Shown: positions 16,509-25,537, counted from the first letter of the stretch. The stretch is 64,000 nucleotides of DNA from Candidatus Eiseniibacteriota bacterium (GCA_029262235.1 JAJCZU010000004.1:707330-771329); one strand, 5' to 3'. Translations and numbers: made by a program. The notes: a model not told the origin generated them from the letters alone.

Positions 16509-18854
16509 CTAAAAAGGAAAAAAGACGGGTACGAGCACTACGAGCATGGCCAGGAGCAGAATCGTGAGCGGCGTACCAATCTTGAGGAAGTCCGATACTT
16601 TATAGCCGCCGGCGCCCATGACCAGCAGCCCGGCCTTGGCGCTGAACGGCGTCATGAACGCGACGGAGGCCGCGAGTGCGATCCCCATCATGAGTGTGCG
16701 CGGATTGATCCCCATCTGCTGGGCGGCCTGGATCGAAACGGGGGTCAGAAGCACCACCGCCGGCGCGCCGTCCAGGCTCTGACTCAGGATGCTCGCAAGC
16801 ACGACGAGACCGGCGAGCACGGCGTACGGCCCGTACGATCCCGTAAGGTCGATCACTGTTGTGGAGAGCAGCATGGCCGCGCCCGTGCGCTCCATCGCGA
16901 TGCCGAGCGGCAGGATGGCCGCCACGAGAAACAGCGCTCTCCATTCCACCGCCCGATACGCCTCGGTCATCGTGATCGCTCCACTCGCCGCAACAAACAC
17001 CGCACCGGCAAACGCCGCGATATGAACAGGCTGCCAGCCTGTAACGACCAGAAGAATCATCAGGAGCAGCCCGCCGATCGCGAACGGGGCCTTCGCTTGA
17101 TTGGCCGGTTTCTGCGCGCGACGGGAGAGGGTGACGAAGTTCGGGTCGGAGCCGAAGATGTGAATCTTTCTCCACGGCCCCTGCACGAGAAGCGCGTCAC
17201 CGAAACGGAGTGGAGTATTCGCGAGCCCTGTGTGAACAGGCTCACCCTCCCTCCAGATCGCCAGTACCTGGAGACCGTATTTCTCCGCGAAGCGAAGATC
17301 CGTCAGCGTGCGGCCGGCGACGTTCGAGCGCGGCGAGATCGCTGCTTCGACAAGCCCGATGTCATCGCTCATGATGACCGAATCCGTCACGTTCTGCTCG
17401 ATCTGCACGTTCCCGAGAAGGGCGACCCGCCTGATGCGGTCCGGATCACCGATGACCAGCAGACAGTCGGCGGGGCGAATTTCCTCCTTCGGGTCGAGCG
17501 CAGGCAGCATCTCTTCTCCCCGCATGATCGCGGCGATCGTAAGCCCCGTGAGCTCACCCAGCCTGCTCTCTTCGATCGTCGTCGACGAAAGGGCCGAAGT
17601 CGACGGCACGCGGAGCAGAAAGATGTGTCCTTCGAGATTGCGGAACGCCGAGGGCCCGCGCGAAGACACTTCGAGATCCCGTCTCTGGCTGAGAGATTCG
17701 ATCTCGTCGGGCGCGCCGAGAACGAGAATTTCGTCGCCGACCCGCAGTCTCAGATCGGCCAGCTCCGTGTTCATCAGTTTTGCGCCGCGCCGAACCCCGG
17801 CGACCACGACATGAAACTTCCCGCGGAATCCGATCCCCCGCAATGTTTTGCCTACGAGCTGGGAATCGGGCCGAATCACGGCGGTCATCCCGGTCATGCG
17901 CCTCGCGGCTTTCGAAAAGCTGTCGTGAAGCCCCTGCTCTTCGATCTCGACATCGCGCACGCGGAGCAGCTCTTGGATGTCCGTCCGCGGGCCCTTTACG
18001 AGCAGCACATCCCCTTCACCGAGTACCGTTTCGCCGTCCGGCGCGAGATGCTTGCGTCCCTTGTGCAGGACACCGACCACCTGCAGTCCCAGGGCTTTGC
18101 CGAACTCCGTTTCGCCAAGCGTCATCCCGTCCAGCTTCGATCCGATCGGAATGCGGATGGAAAACATTTCTTCCGCAAGCCGGTACGTGCGGGCGAGCCT
18201 TTTCTGCGAGGTTGAGAGAGAGCTGATATTGCGATCGGGGAGCAGTCGCTTTCCGGCGAAGACCATATAGAGAATCCCCGTGGCGACGAAGATCAATCCG
18301 ATCGGCGTGAAGTCGAAGAGGCCGAACGGTTCGAATCCGCGCTCGCGCAGCATTTCCGCCGCCAGAATATTGGGGGGAGTCCCGACGAGCGTCACCATGC
18401 CGCCGAGGATCGCGCCGAAAGCGAGGGGCAGGAACAGGCGTGACGGGGAGACATCGGACTTTCGGCAGATGCTCGCTACCGCGGGAAGCAGCATGGCGGT
18501 GGCCGCGATATTGTTCATGAAGGCCGAAAGCGTCGCGGAAACAAGCATCACGGTGATCAGGAGCAGGGTCTCGCGGTTGCCGATCAATCGGTGCACCCCG
18601 CTGCCGACCGCATCGGCCACTCCCGTGCGAAGCAGCGCCGTGGAAACGAAGAAGATGGAACCCATCGTGATGACCGCGGGTGACGCGAATCCGCCGAATG
18701 CCTCGGCGGGAGTGATAAAGCGAGCGAGAATCAGGATCAGAAGCCCGATGCAGGCGGTGAGATCGATCGGGATCTTCTCAGTGAAGAAAACGTACGCCAT
18801 CGCCATGATCAGGGCGAAGAGGATGCCGATTTCAATTGTCATGTTCGAAAACAT
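16509..18854 (-). CDS. SLC13/DASS-type anion transporter with TrkA-C domains
   Basis: A 781-residue membrane protein. Six or so helices at the N-terminus include the FMNNIAATAMLLP segment (SNT-like motif), and GTPPNILAAEML matches the DASS family's TPPN site; a second half carries SQSLDGAPAVVLLTPV and more helices. Between the halves lie about 350 soluble residues forming four TrkA-C/RCK_C-like units (repeats with GDxLLVxGP: GEGDVLLVKGP, VGDEILVLGAP, ADCLLVIGDP, GDALLVQGP). It should move dicarboxylates or sulfate with sodium, gated by a bound ligand. ATG 18854 or 18842 fits the first helix; an upstream open extension is proline/arginine-rich and unlikely. Start confidence is modest because no clear ribosome site is seen. 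Confidence 0.88.
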   Translation of the reverse strand: MFSNMTIEIGILFALIMAMAYVFFTEKIPIDLTACIGLLILILARFITPAEAFGGFASPAVITMGSIFFVSTALLRTGVADAVGSGVHRLIGNRETLLLITVMLVSATLSAFMNNIAATAMLLPAVASICRKSDVSPSRLFLPLAFGAILGGMVTLVGTPPNILAAEMLRERGFEPFGLFDFTPIGLIFVATGILYMVFAGKRLLPDRNISSLSTSQKRLARTYRLAEEMFSIRIPIGSKLDGMTLGETEFGKALGLQVVGVLHKGRKHLAPDGETVLGEGDVLLVKGPRTDIQELLRVRDVEIEEQGLHDSFSKAARRMTGMTAVIRPDSQLVGKTLRGIGFRGKFHVVVAGVRRGAKLMNTELADLRLRVGDEILVLGAPDEIESLSQRRDLEVSSRGPSAFRNLEGHIFLLRVPSTSALSSTTIEESRLGELTGLTIAAIMRGEEMLPALDPKEEIRPADCLLVIGDPDRIRRVALLGNVQIEQNVTDSVIMSDDIGLVEAAISPRSNVAGRTLTDLRFAEKYGLQVLAIWREGEPVHTGLANTPLRFGDALLVQGPWRKIHIFGSDPNFVTLSRRAQKPANQAKAPFAIGGLLLMILLVVTGWQPVHIAAFAGAVFVAASGAITMTEAYRAVEWRALFLVAAILPLGIAMERTGAAMLLSTTVIDLTGSYGPYAVLAGLVVLASILSQSLDGAPAVVLLTPVSIQAAQQMGINPRTLMMGIALAASVAFMTPFSAKAGLLVMGAGGYKVSDFLKIGTPLTILLLAMLVVLVPVFFPF

Positions 18855-19224
18855 AACGACTGGCTGCGATTGAGTAAAGCATTCGGAAGCCGCAGGCAGG
18901 AAGACAGCGCGATTTTGTTCATCATCGCGACGCCGGATCGAGTTCAGGCTCGTCTCTTGCGGGGCCCCTTCCTCACTCCGCGCAGACCGGTTCGGGGAAT
19001 CTCCGCCCGTCTGACGCATGAGCGGGTGGCGCGCCGCGCGGGGACACGAGGCCACGGGCTTCTCACATCTTCACTTCGCGAACAGGCCGGTCCCCGGAGC
19101 CCGTGAGGCCCATTGGCCGTCAGCCAGGACGAGCGGGCGGAGGGGATCCGGCGCTGGAGACCGCGTTTTACGTATGATTGACACAGCCGGTGCGTTGGAG
19201 ACCTGATAAAATAGGAAACGACTC
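18855..19224. other. 370-bp intergenic region between divergent genes
   Basis: No gene is supported here. It holds the first copy of the dispersed hairpin element (19086-19152) and presumably the promoters of the transporter and of the response regulator. A TTGACA at 19178 and TAAAAT at 19207 are 23 bp apart, too far for a standard sigma-70 promoter. I found no other structure. Confidence 0.6.
19086..19152. repeat. dispersed inverted-repeat hairpin element, copy A
   Basis: Outer arms GCCGGTCCCC (19086-19095) and GGGGATCCGGC (19142-19152) pair with a one-base bulge. Inside lie GCCC/GGGC arms and a core GAGGCCCATTGGCCGT, a two-base variable position, then GCCAGGACGAG. The same core occurs at 61947-61975 with different outer arms that still pair. 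The apex TGGC-N5-GCCA can form a small stem in both copies while its loop differs (CGTCA here, CGTAC there). The element sits about 73 bp upstream of the response-regulator start. Confidence 0.75.
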
Positions 19225-19926
19225 ATGAACAGCGAACCCACACGTAAAGTCCTGATCGTCGAAGACGAGGCCTCCATTCGGAAGGCCCTGATCGACCTCG
19301 TGGCGAATGCCGGTTATACGGTCGTGTCCGCCGAGGACGGCGACGCCGGGCTTGCTCTCGCCGAAGATCCCTCTGTCGATATCGTGCTCCTCGATCTCAT
19401 GCTCCCGAAACGCGACGGCATCGAAGTGTGTCAGAAGATCCGCGAACGCCGGCCCGAGCTCTACGTCATCATGCTGACGGCGAAGGGGGCGGAGGACGAC
19501 AAGGTGGCCGGGCTGCAGTCGGGGGCCGACGACTACGTGACGAAACCGTTCGGCGCGAGTGAACTGCTGGCGCGGCTCGAAAGTGTCGGGCGCCGGCTCG
19601 CGGTGCGCGAGGAGACGGCCGGCCCGATCGAAGCGTGCGGCGTGCAGTTTCATCTCGCGCGCTGCATTGCGCTTCGCGGCGACGACGAGATCCATTTGAC
19701 GGCGAAAGAGGCCGCGATCCTGAAGCTGCTTCATCAGCACAAGGATCGAGCCGTATCGCGCGCCGAGCTTCTCGAGAAAGTGTGGAGTGCGCCGGCCACT
19801 CTGGAAACGCGCACGGTCGATATGACGATCGCAAACTTACGACAGAAAATCGAAGAGAATCCGGCAGCGCCCCAGATCGTCGTGACCGTGAAGGGCGTCG
19901 GCTACGCGTGGACGGAGAGCTACTGA
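19225..19926 (+). CDS. response regulator, OmpR/PhoB family
   Basis: A 233-residue two-domain regulator: a receiver with acidic residues Glu13/Asp14, phospho-acceptor Asp57 (LLDLMLP) and the TAK and KPF switch regions, then a winged-helix DNA-binding domain (about 130-233) with HLTAKEAAILKLL, VSRAELLEKVW, ETRTVDMTIANLRQKIE and GVGYAW at the end. It acts as a phosphorylation-dependent transcription factor. The stop overlaps the kinase start as ATGA, so the pair is translationally coupled. Its targets are unknown; the dispersed hairpin element lies just upstream. Confidence 0.95.
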   Translation: MNSEPTRKVLIVEDEASIRKALIDLVANAGYTVVSAEDGDAGLALAEDPSVDIVLLDLMLPKRDGIEVCQKIRERRPELYVIMLTAKGAEDDKVAGLQSGADDYVTKPFGASELLARLESVGRRLAVREETAGPIEACGVQFHLARCIALRGDDEIHLTAKEAAILKLLHQHKDRAVSRAELLEKVWSAPATLETRTVDMTIANLRQKIEENPAAPQIVVTVKGVGYAWTESY

Positions 19927-21536
19927 TGCGGCGGCATCGCACCACGCTTCTTTTCGCGCTCGTTTTTCTTGCGGTGATTCTGCCGTGCGCGGCCTGGTAT
20001 GCGCTCGGGCATCGGTCGGCAACGCGGGAAGCGGCGCAGCATGTGGATCTCGTGAAGCTGCGCGTCGAGCAGACGGCCTCGCGCCTGGCGGAACGGGTGG
20101 CGACGCGTCTCGAGGCGCTCCGCTCGGCCGAAAGCCGCCGCCCCGCGCATCATTATCGAGCGGAGTACATCGACCCGGCGAGCCAGTGCGATTGCGCCGT
20201 GGCGCGCCCGGCGATGCTGGCGGGCGGTTCTGCCGACGATCTCATTCTGTCGTACTTCGAAATGGCCCCGGACGGCCGCGTGGCGCTCCCGGGCGATCCC
20301 GGCCAGGCCGACGTGCCGAACAGCTGCTGGGAACTGCGCGATCATCTCGAATCGGATTACCGCGACTACTTCGAACTCGTTTCCGCGCGTCGCAGCGCCT
20401 TTCCCATGGCCGGCATCACGCAGGCCGCGGCGATATGGACCGACGGCAAGCGCGAAGAACGCACGATTCGCGTCGAGCCGCTTCGCTGGGTCGAGCTCGA
20501 ATACGGCGGGAGCCCCGTTCTTACGGCGGTTCGCCATTGCGAAGAAGCGAGCGGTCAGTACCTGCAGGGATTCTTCATCGATGGCGGGACCGTGCAGCGT
20601 CTGTTTCACGACAGCAGGTTCCCGGCGGAGCTGGTGCACGGCACGTGGGCAGAGCGCGCGGAGCAGGACTTCGGCAGCGCGCCCGTGCCGATCGAGGGGC
20701 TCAACTGGATCGTACGAGTGGACGCGTCAGAGGCCGTTCGTCTCGCGTCGCTCACGGGGAATCAATCGATCGCGCGCTTTCACCGCACGTTCGGGTTCGT
20801 CGGGGGCGCCACGCTTCTCGTCGCCTGCGCGATCGTGCTGCTGCTCTGGCACACGGATCGCGTTTCGCACGAACGCGCCCGCTTTGCCGCTTCGGCCGCG
20901 CACGAACTGAAGACGCCGCTCGCCGGACTCAGGCTCTACAGCGACATGCTCGCGAAGGGGCTCGGCGACGCGGGCAAGACCGCGGAGTACGCTTCCCATA
21001 TTTCGTCCGAGGCCGACCGGCTCGGGCGCGTCGTTACGAACGTGTTGAACTACTCGCAGATCGAGCGCGACGGCCTGCGGCTCAGCCCGCAGCGCGCGGA
21101 TCTTGCGGGCGCCGTGCGCGAATGCGCCGCGAAAATCCAGCCTGCGCTTGAAGCCGCCGGCGCGAAGCTTCGCCTGCGTCTCGAAGGCGCCGCGCCCGCG
21201 CTGTTCGATCGTGACGCGCTCTTTCAGATTCTGCAGAACCTGATCGACAACGCCGAAAAATACTCGCGCGAAAGCGACGACCGCACGATCGACGTGCTCG
21301 TGGAGGATGCCGATCGAACCGTGGCGCTGTCTGTAATCGATCACGGCCCCGGAATCGACGCTTCGAAGCGTCGCAAAATGTTCGGCGCGTTTCAGCGCGG
21401 CGACCGCGAAGCGCCGGAGGGGCTCGGCCTCGGGCTCATGCTCGTCCGCAACCTCGTGCGCGCGCAGTCGGGCAAGATACGGTACGGCGACGCGCCAGGC
21501 GGCGGCGCCATGTTCACGGTGGAGTTTCCGAAGTAG
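19926..21536 (+). CDS. sensor histidine kinase partner of the OmpR-type regulator
   Basis: A 536-residue membrane kinase. A helix at residues 7-26 and another at about 288-308 enclose a periplasmic sensor of about 260 residues that is unusually rich in cysteine for this genome (CDC at 88-90, Cys134, Cys205), which may mean a disulfide or metal site. There is no HAMP domain. The phospho-acceptor is His326 in SAAHELKTPL, and the HATPase domain has NLIDNAEKYS, DHGPGID and GLGLGLMLV. The ATG overlaps the regulator stop. The frame opens earlier but only inside the regulator gene. Confidence 0.92.
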   Translation: MRRHRTTLLFALVFLAVILPCAAWYALGHRSATREAAQHVDLVKLRVEQTASRLAERVATRLEALRSAESRRPAHHYRAEYIDPASQCDCAVARPAMLAGGSADDLILSYFEMAPDGRVALPGDPGQADVPNSCWELRDHLESDYRDYFELVSARRSAFPMAGITQAAAIWTDGKREERTIRVEPLRWVELEYGGSPVLTAVRHCEEASGQYLQGFFIDGGTVQRLFHDSRFPAELVHGTWAERAEQDFGSAPVPIEGLNWIVRVDASEAVRLASLTGNQSIARFHRTFGFVGGATLLVACAIVLLLWHTDRVSHERARFAASAAHELKTPLAGLRLYSDMLAKGLGDAGKTAEYASHISSEADRLGRVVTNVLNYSQIERDGLRLSPQRADLAGAVRECAAKIQPALEAAGAKLRLRLEGAAPALFDRDALFQILQNLIDNAEKYSRESDDRTIDVLVEDADRTVALSVIDHGPGIDASKRRKMFGAFQRGDREAPEGLGLGLMLVRNLVRAQSGKIRYGDAPGGGAMFTVEFPK

Positions 21537-21546
21537 TGGCGAGGGG

Positions 21547-22047
21547 CTAGTAGATCAGGATGTCGGCGTCGCCCGTTTCGGTGTCGTAGATGCAGGCGGA
21601 AACGACGCCTTTCACGAGTCCGTGCACTTCGCCCGGGTTGATCAGCACCGTGTCGCCGTCCATCGTGACTTCATGCTCGTGATTGTGCCCGAAGCAGACC
21701 ACGTCGTATTGATCGGAACGCGCGAGTGCCCGCCCGATCGTGTCGTAGTGAATGAGCGCGAATCGCTTGCCTTCGAACGAAAGCTCCGCGAACTCCCCGT
21801 GAAAGATGACCTGGCGCTCTTCATTGCAGGCAGCGACCGCGTTCCGCTCGATGCGCATGAGGTCGCCGTCGTTGTTTCCGAACACGATGTGAATGTCGCG
21901 CGGGAATCCCTTCGCGAGATCGTTTACTATGAACGGCGCGCAAAGGTCGCCGAGGCAAACGAGCGCGTCGCATTCCTCCAGCGTGAGAAGGACCGTGCGC
22001 AGGTTGTCCCGCCGGTCGTGAATGTCCGATATGATTCCGATCTGCAT
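21547..22047 (-). CDS. metallophosphoesterase, YfcE/MJ0936 type
   Basis: A 166-residue cytoplasmic phosphodiesterase of the calcineurin-like fold. All metal ligands are present: Asp8 and His10 in IISDIHDRRDN, the GDL Asp, GNND with Asn, HYDT His, and GHNHEHE. The length matches the YfcE family, which hydrolyses simple phosphodiesters with Mn or Ni. The start at 22047 is where the first strand (MQIGIISDIHD) begins; the frame extends upstream only as a shadow. It is divergent from the DinB-family gene and its end is ten bases from the stop of the convergent kinase gene. Confidence 0.93.
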   Translation of the reverse strand: MQIGIISDIHDRRDNLRTVLLTLEECDALVCLGDLCAPFIVNDLAKGFPRDIHIVFGNNDGDLMRIERNAVAACNEERQVIFHGEFAELSFEGKRFALIHYDTIGRALARSDQYDVVCFGHNHEHEVTMDGDTVLINPGEVHGLVKGVVSACIYDTETGDADILIY

Positions 22048-22113
22048 GCGTATACTTTGCCCGGAATGCGCATGGTACGTCAACTGTTGCGAGAAGCGGG
22101 GAGGACGAGACGG

Positions 22114-22716
22114 ATGACATCGAAGAGCCCCATGCATTCCGGCGGCGCACTCCGCGAACCGGAACTCGTGCAGCGCCGCGAAGAGCTGCGTGCGAATCGC
22201 GCGCGTTTCGAGAAGCTCGTGGCGGGGCTCACGCCCGCCCAGCTCACGTGGCGGCCCGGAACCGGACGCTGGTCGATCATCGAATGTGTAGCCCACCTGA
22301 ATCGCGCGAACCACGCGTATTCCGCCAACGCGGAGCGCGCGCTCCGAACGGCGAAGGAACGCGGCGTTACGGGAACCGGCCCGTTCAAGCACGGGCGCAT
22401 GATCCAGTGGGCCATCGCGTATCTCGATCCTGACAGGAAAAAAATGCGGGCGAAGACTCCCGGCATGTTCGATCCGCGCGAGGTGAAAGATCCGGCGGCC
22501 GAACTCGCGGCGTTCCGCAGGGAGCTCGACGTAACGGAAGGACGACTGCGTGAAGCGGACGGGCTGCATCTCGCGAAAGTGAAGCTCTCCTCGCCCGTAT
22601 CGCGCCTGATTCGCCTGTCGCTCGGCCAGTTCTTCGAGATGCATACGGTTCACGACCGTCGCCACATCCAGCAGGCGGAGCGTGTCAGAAGCGCCGAGGG
22701 ATTTCCCTCTGTCTGA
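22114..22716 (+). CDS. DinB-family metal-binding protein
   Basis: A 200-residue four-helix protein of the DinB/YfiT type. Three His that would bind a divalent metal are visible: HLNRANHAY (helix 2) and the HTVHDRRHIQQAE stretch in the last helix. W-P-RWSIIECVAHLN is a family signature. Members are thiol-dependent S-transferases or of unknown function. The ATG at 22114 is preceded by GGGGAGG at nine bases; two earlier ATGs (22066, 22072) are in frame but less well placed. The 3' end lies within a stem-loop. Confidence 0.85.
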   Translation: MTSKSPMHSGGALREPELVQRREELRANRARFEKLVAGLTPAQLTWRPGTGRWSIIECVAHLNRANHAYSANAERALRTAKERGVTGTGPFKHGRMIQWAIAYLDPDRKKMRAKTPGMFDPREVKDPAAELAAFRRELDVTEGRLREADGLHLAKVKLSSPVSRLIRLSLGQFFEMHTVHDRRHIQQAERVRSAEGFPSV

Positions 22717-22719
22717 CAC
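22682..22719 (+). terminator. stem-loop at the 3' end of the DinB gene
   Basis: GTGTCAGA (22682-22689) pairs with TCTGACAC (22712-22719), and within the loop GAGGG pairs with CCCTC around ATTT. The stop codon of the DinB gene is inside the right arm. No T run follows, so it may stabilise the mRNA 3' end rather than terminate by itself. CCCTCTGTCTGA is repeated directly at 22705 and 22722. Confidence 0.4.
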
Positions 22720-22805
22720 CGCCCTCTGTCTGATTCATCCTCTGTTTCGACGCTGATATCGCGGGCGTCGATCGTTCCGCCTCGTTTCTTCGATTTCACC
22801 ATCCA

Positions 22806-22814
22806 TGTTATAAT
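22806..22814 (+). promoter_or_regulatory. extended -10 promoter of the BNR-repeat gene
   Basis: TG-T-TATAAT (22806-22814) is a perfect extended -10 element. The -35 position (17-bp spacer) is only TTCTTC. A start near 22821 would leave a 23-base leader with AAGGAG (22831-22836) seven bases before the ATG. Confidence 0.65.
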
Positions 22815-22843
22815 GAAGCATTCATACAACAAGGAGTAACACC

Positions 22844-25483
22844 ATGCGCCGCTCCACTTTGCGCTGGCTCCCTCTGGCCCTCTCCCCGGCCCTTCTATAT
22901 TTCGCCTGGCTCGCTGCCACGCACGAGGATGACTTCGTGCCGCCGCGCGGGCCCGGCGTTCCGAACGACTGGTTTTTCCAGCAACGCGCCTGGCCGACGG
23001 GCACGATCGACTACGAAGTACGCCGCGAAGCGATCGAGCACACGCGGGCCATGCGCGCAGAAGCCGGGCGCGCGAGCGACATGCGTTTCGCGAAACGCGC
23101 CGTGGCGACGGACTGGGAGGGCGTGGGCCCCGAGAATGTCGGCGGCCGTATCACCGACGTGATCGGGAATCCTTCGAACGCGAACGAAATCTATCTGGCG
23201 GCGGCTTCGGGCGGCGTATGGAAATCGACGGACGCGGGCGCGAACTGGACCGCGATCTTCGACGGACAGGGATCGCTCTCGATCGGCGCGCTCGCGGTCG
23301 ACCCGAACGACTTCGACGTGCTCTACGTGGGCACGGGCGAGGCGAACCCGGGCGGCGGCAGCGTCGCGTACGGGGGCGACGGCGTCTGGAAAACGACCGA
23401 CGGCGGTGTGAACTGGACGCACCTCGGGCTCACGAATACGCGCTATATCGGGCGCATCGCGGTCGACCCCTCGGACGCGGACAACGTTTTCGTGGCCGCC
23501 ATGGGAAATCTCTTTTCGAAGAACGTAGACCGCGGCGTGTATCGCTCGACCGACGCCGGACAGTCGTGGACGAAAGTGCTCTACGTGTCCGACTCCACGG
23601 GATGCGTGGATATCGCGATCGATCCGGGCACACCGACGCGCGTGTTCGCTACGATGTGGGAGCGCATTCGCAAGCCCGAATCGCGTAACTACGGCGGCCC
23701 CTCGAGCGGCATCTGGCGCTCGGAAGACGGCGGCGCGAACTGGGGCGAACTGACGAGCGGGCTGCCCGCATCCGCGGGCCGTATCGGGGTGGCCGTGGCG
23801 CCATCGGATCCAGCGCGCGTCTATGCCGTGTACGCGGACGAAACCGGGTTCTTCGACGGCTTCTATCGCTCGACCGACAACGGCGACACGTGGTCGCAGC
23901 GCGCGGCCACAGGGCTCGGCACGTTCTATTCGTCGTTCGGCTGGTGGTTCGGGCGACTCTGGGTCGATCCCGGCGCGGCGGGCACCGTGTGGGCCGACGG
24001 CGTGCTGCTTTACAAAACGACGAACGGCGGCGCCTCGTTCACCGACGTCACGAGCAGCATGCACGTGGATCATCATGCGCAGTGGATCAATCCGAACGAC
24101 ACGCAGGTCATGCTGAAGGGGAACGACGGCGGGCTCTATCGCACGACGAACGGCGGGGCGAACTGGAGCTTCGTCTCGAACCTTCCGATCACGCAGCTCT
24201 ATACGATTGAAGTCCCGCTCGCGGCGACGGGCACGGTGTATGCCGGGCTGCAGGATAACGGCACGGTGCGGACGACGGGCGGCGCGGGATCGTACAGCAC
24301 GCTCTTCGGGGGCGACGGGCACTACGTGATTCAGGATCCGAACGACCCGAACACGATTTATCTCGAATTTCAGTACGGGAACTTCTACCGCTCGACGAAC
24401 GACGGCGGCTCGTTCAGCTCGGCCGTAAGCGGAATCGCGGGCGCCGACCGCAGGAACTGGTCGACGCCGGTCGTGGTCGACCCCGCCAGCATCGGGAATG
24501 CAGACACGCGCCTCTACTTCGGTGCGAACCGGCTCTATCGATCGAACAACAGCGCGAGCAGCTGGACTGTGGTCGGCGGCGGCCTGGACTTCTCCGACGG
24601 CTTCGGCGGAAGCGGCGGCGTGACGTTCGGCACGATCACGACCATCGCGGTCGCGCCGAGCGATTCCGGCACTGTCTACGTCGGCACTGACGACGCGAAC
24701 GTATGGGTTTCGACAGACTACTGCACGACCTTCACCAAGATCGACACCGGCCTCCCGAATCGCTGGGTTTCGCGCGTGGCCGTCGACCCGGACAATGACG
24801 CCATCGCCTACGTGACGTTTTCGGGACTGCGGGACGACGACCCGCTGCCGCACGTATTTCGCACGATCAATCACGGGGCCGCATGGACCGACATCTCAGG
24901 CAACCTGCCCGATGCGCCCGTGAACGACATCATCGTGGACGAAGACGACGGAAGCATTTTGTATGTGGGGACTGACGTCGGCGTGTTCGTCACGGGCGAT
25001 CTCGGCGCGTCGTGGTCGCCGCTCGGAAACGCGATGCCCGAAGGCGCGATCGTTACGGATCTCGAGTACATTCCCGGCGCACTCGGAACCCCGAACCTGA
25101 CGCCGCTTCTCTTCGCCGCGACCTACGGCCGCTCTGCCTGGAAGCTCGACCTGGCGATCGCGACCGGGGTCGACGTAGCAGAAGAGGAGGCCGCGAGCAG
25201 ACCGGCACTCGCGACGATTGATGCGGTGATCCCGAACCCGTTCCGTTCACGAGCGGAAGTCGCGTTCACGATTCCGGCAGCGGGCCCGGTACGCGTGGCG
25301 TTCTACGATATCAGCGGACGTGAAGTGCGCGTTCTCACGAACGAAGCGCGCAGCGCGGGCGCCCATCGCGTGACGTGGGACGGTCGTGACGAAAGCGGAC
25401 GCCCCGTTGCGAACGGGGTCTATTTCGCGCGCGTCGAAGCGGGTGGGCGTTCGGAGTCGAAGAAGGTGACACTGGTTCGCTGA
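22844..25483 (+). CDS. secreted BNR/sortilin-like beta-propeller protein with C-terminal FlgD/T9SS-like module
   Basis: The 879-residue protein starts with a hydrophobic signal segment (LALSPALLYFAWLAA). It then has many Asp-box (BNR) units of the form S-T-D-x-G-x-x-W: VWKSTDAGANWT, VWKTTDGGVNWT, YRSTDAGQSWT, WRSEDGGANWG, YRSTDNGDTWS and YRTTNGGANWS, as in VPS10/sortilin-like and xyloglucanase-type propellers. The last 90 residues (NPFRSRAEVAFTIP, FYDISGREVRVL, WDGRDESGRPVANGVYFARV) form an Ig-like module shared with FlgD and with type IX sorting domains. It is an exported structural, binding or glycan-active protein; no catalytic residues can be assigned. A strong promoter and a well-spaced AAGGAG support the start. 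Confidence 0.85.
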   Translation: MRRSTLRWLPLALSPALLYFAWLAATHEDDFVPPRGPGVPNDWFFQQRAWPTGTIDYEVRREAIEHTRAMRAEAGRASDMRFAKRAVATDWEGVGPENVGGRITDVIGNPSNANEIYLAAASGGVWKSTDAGANWTAIFDGQGSLSIGALAVDPNDFDVLYVGTGEANPGGGSVAYGGDGVWKTTDGGVNWTHLGLTNTRYIGRIAVDPSDADNVFVAAMGNLFSKNVDRGVYRSTDAGQSWTKVLYVSDSTGCVDIAIDPGTPTRVFATMWERIRKPESRNYGGPSSGIWRSEDGGANWGELTSGLPASAGRIGVAVAPSDPARVYAVYADETGFFDGFYRSTDNGDTWSQRAATGLGTFYSSFGWWFGRLWVDPGAAGTVWADGVLLYKTTNGGASFTDVTSSMHVDHHAQWINPNDTQVMLKGNDGGLYRTTNGGANWSFVSNLPITQLYTIEVPLAATGTVYAGLQDNGTVRTTGGAGSYSTLFGGDGHYVIQDPNDPNTIYLEFQYGNFYRSTNDGGSFSSAVSGIAGADRRNWSTPVVVDPASIGNADTRLYFGANRLYRSNNSASSWTVVGGGLDFSDGFGGSGGVTFGTITTIAVAPSDSGTVYVGTDDANVWVSTDYCTTFTKIDTGLPNRWVSRVAVDPDNDAIAYVTFSGLRDDDPLPHVFRTINHGAAWTDISGNLPDAPVNDIIVDEDDGSILYVGTDVGVFVTGDLGASWSPLGNAMPEGAIVTDLEYIPGALGTPNLTPLLFAATYGRSAWKLDLAIATGVDVAEEEAASRPALATIDAVIPNPFRSRAEVAFTIPAAGPVRVAFYDISGREVRVLTNEARSAGAHRVTWDGRDESGRPVANGVYFARVEAGGRSESKKVTLVR

Positions 25484-25537
25484 TACTCGCGTCCGCGCTG
25501 AACCGAGCGTCAGCGCTGAAACCAGCGTCCCCGCTGA
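25484..25537. repeat. three tandem 18-bp repeats at the junction of convergent genes
   Basis: Three adjacent 18-bp units (25484-25501, 25502-25519, 25520-25537) share GCGTC-N-(G/C)CGCTGA, with variable first five bases. The repeats begin directly after the stop of the plus-strand BNR gene. The minus-strand gene stops inside the second unit (25510-25512), so its last residues (YQRGRWFQR) are encoded by repeat sequence. Confidence 0.8.

Noticed and set aside
19178..19212. TTGACA and TAAAAT before the response-regulator gene as a sigma-70 promoter
   Set aside because: The spacer is 23 bp, six more than the norm, so the two boxes cannot form one standard promoter.
22895..24874. A 659-codon open frame antisense to the BNR-repeat gene
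   Set aside because: It is rich in Arg, Val and Ala with no domain or signal, and the plus strand has a promoter, ribosome site and clear Asp-box repeats. Long antisense frames are common in GC-rich codon usage.
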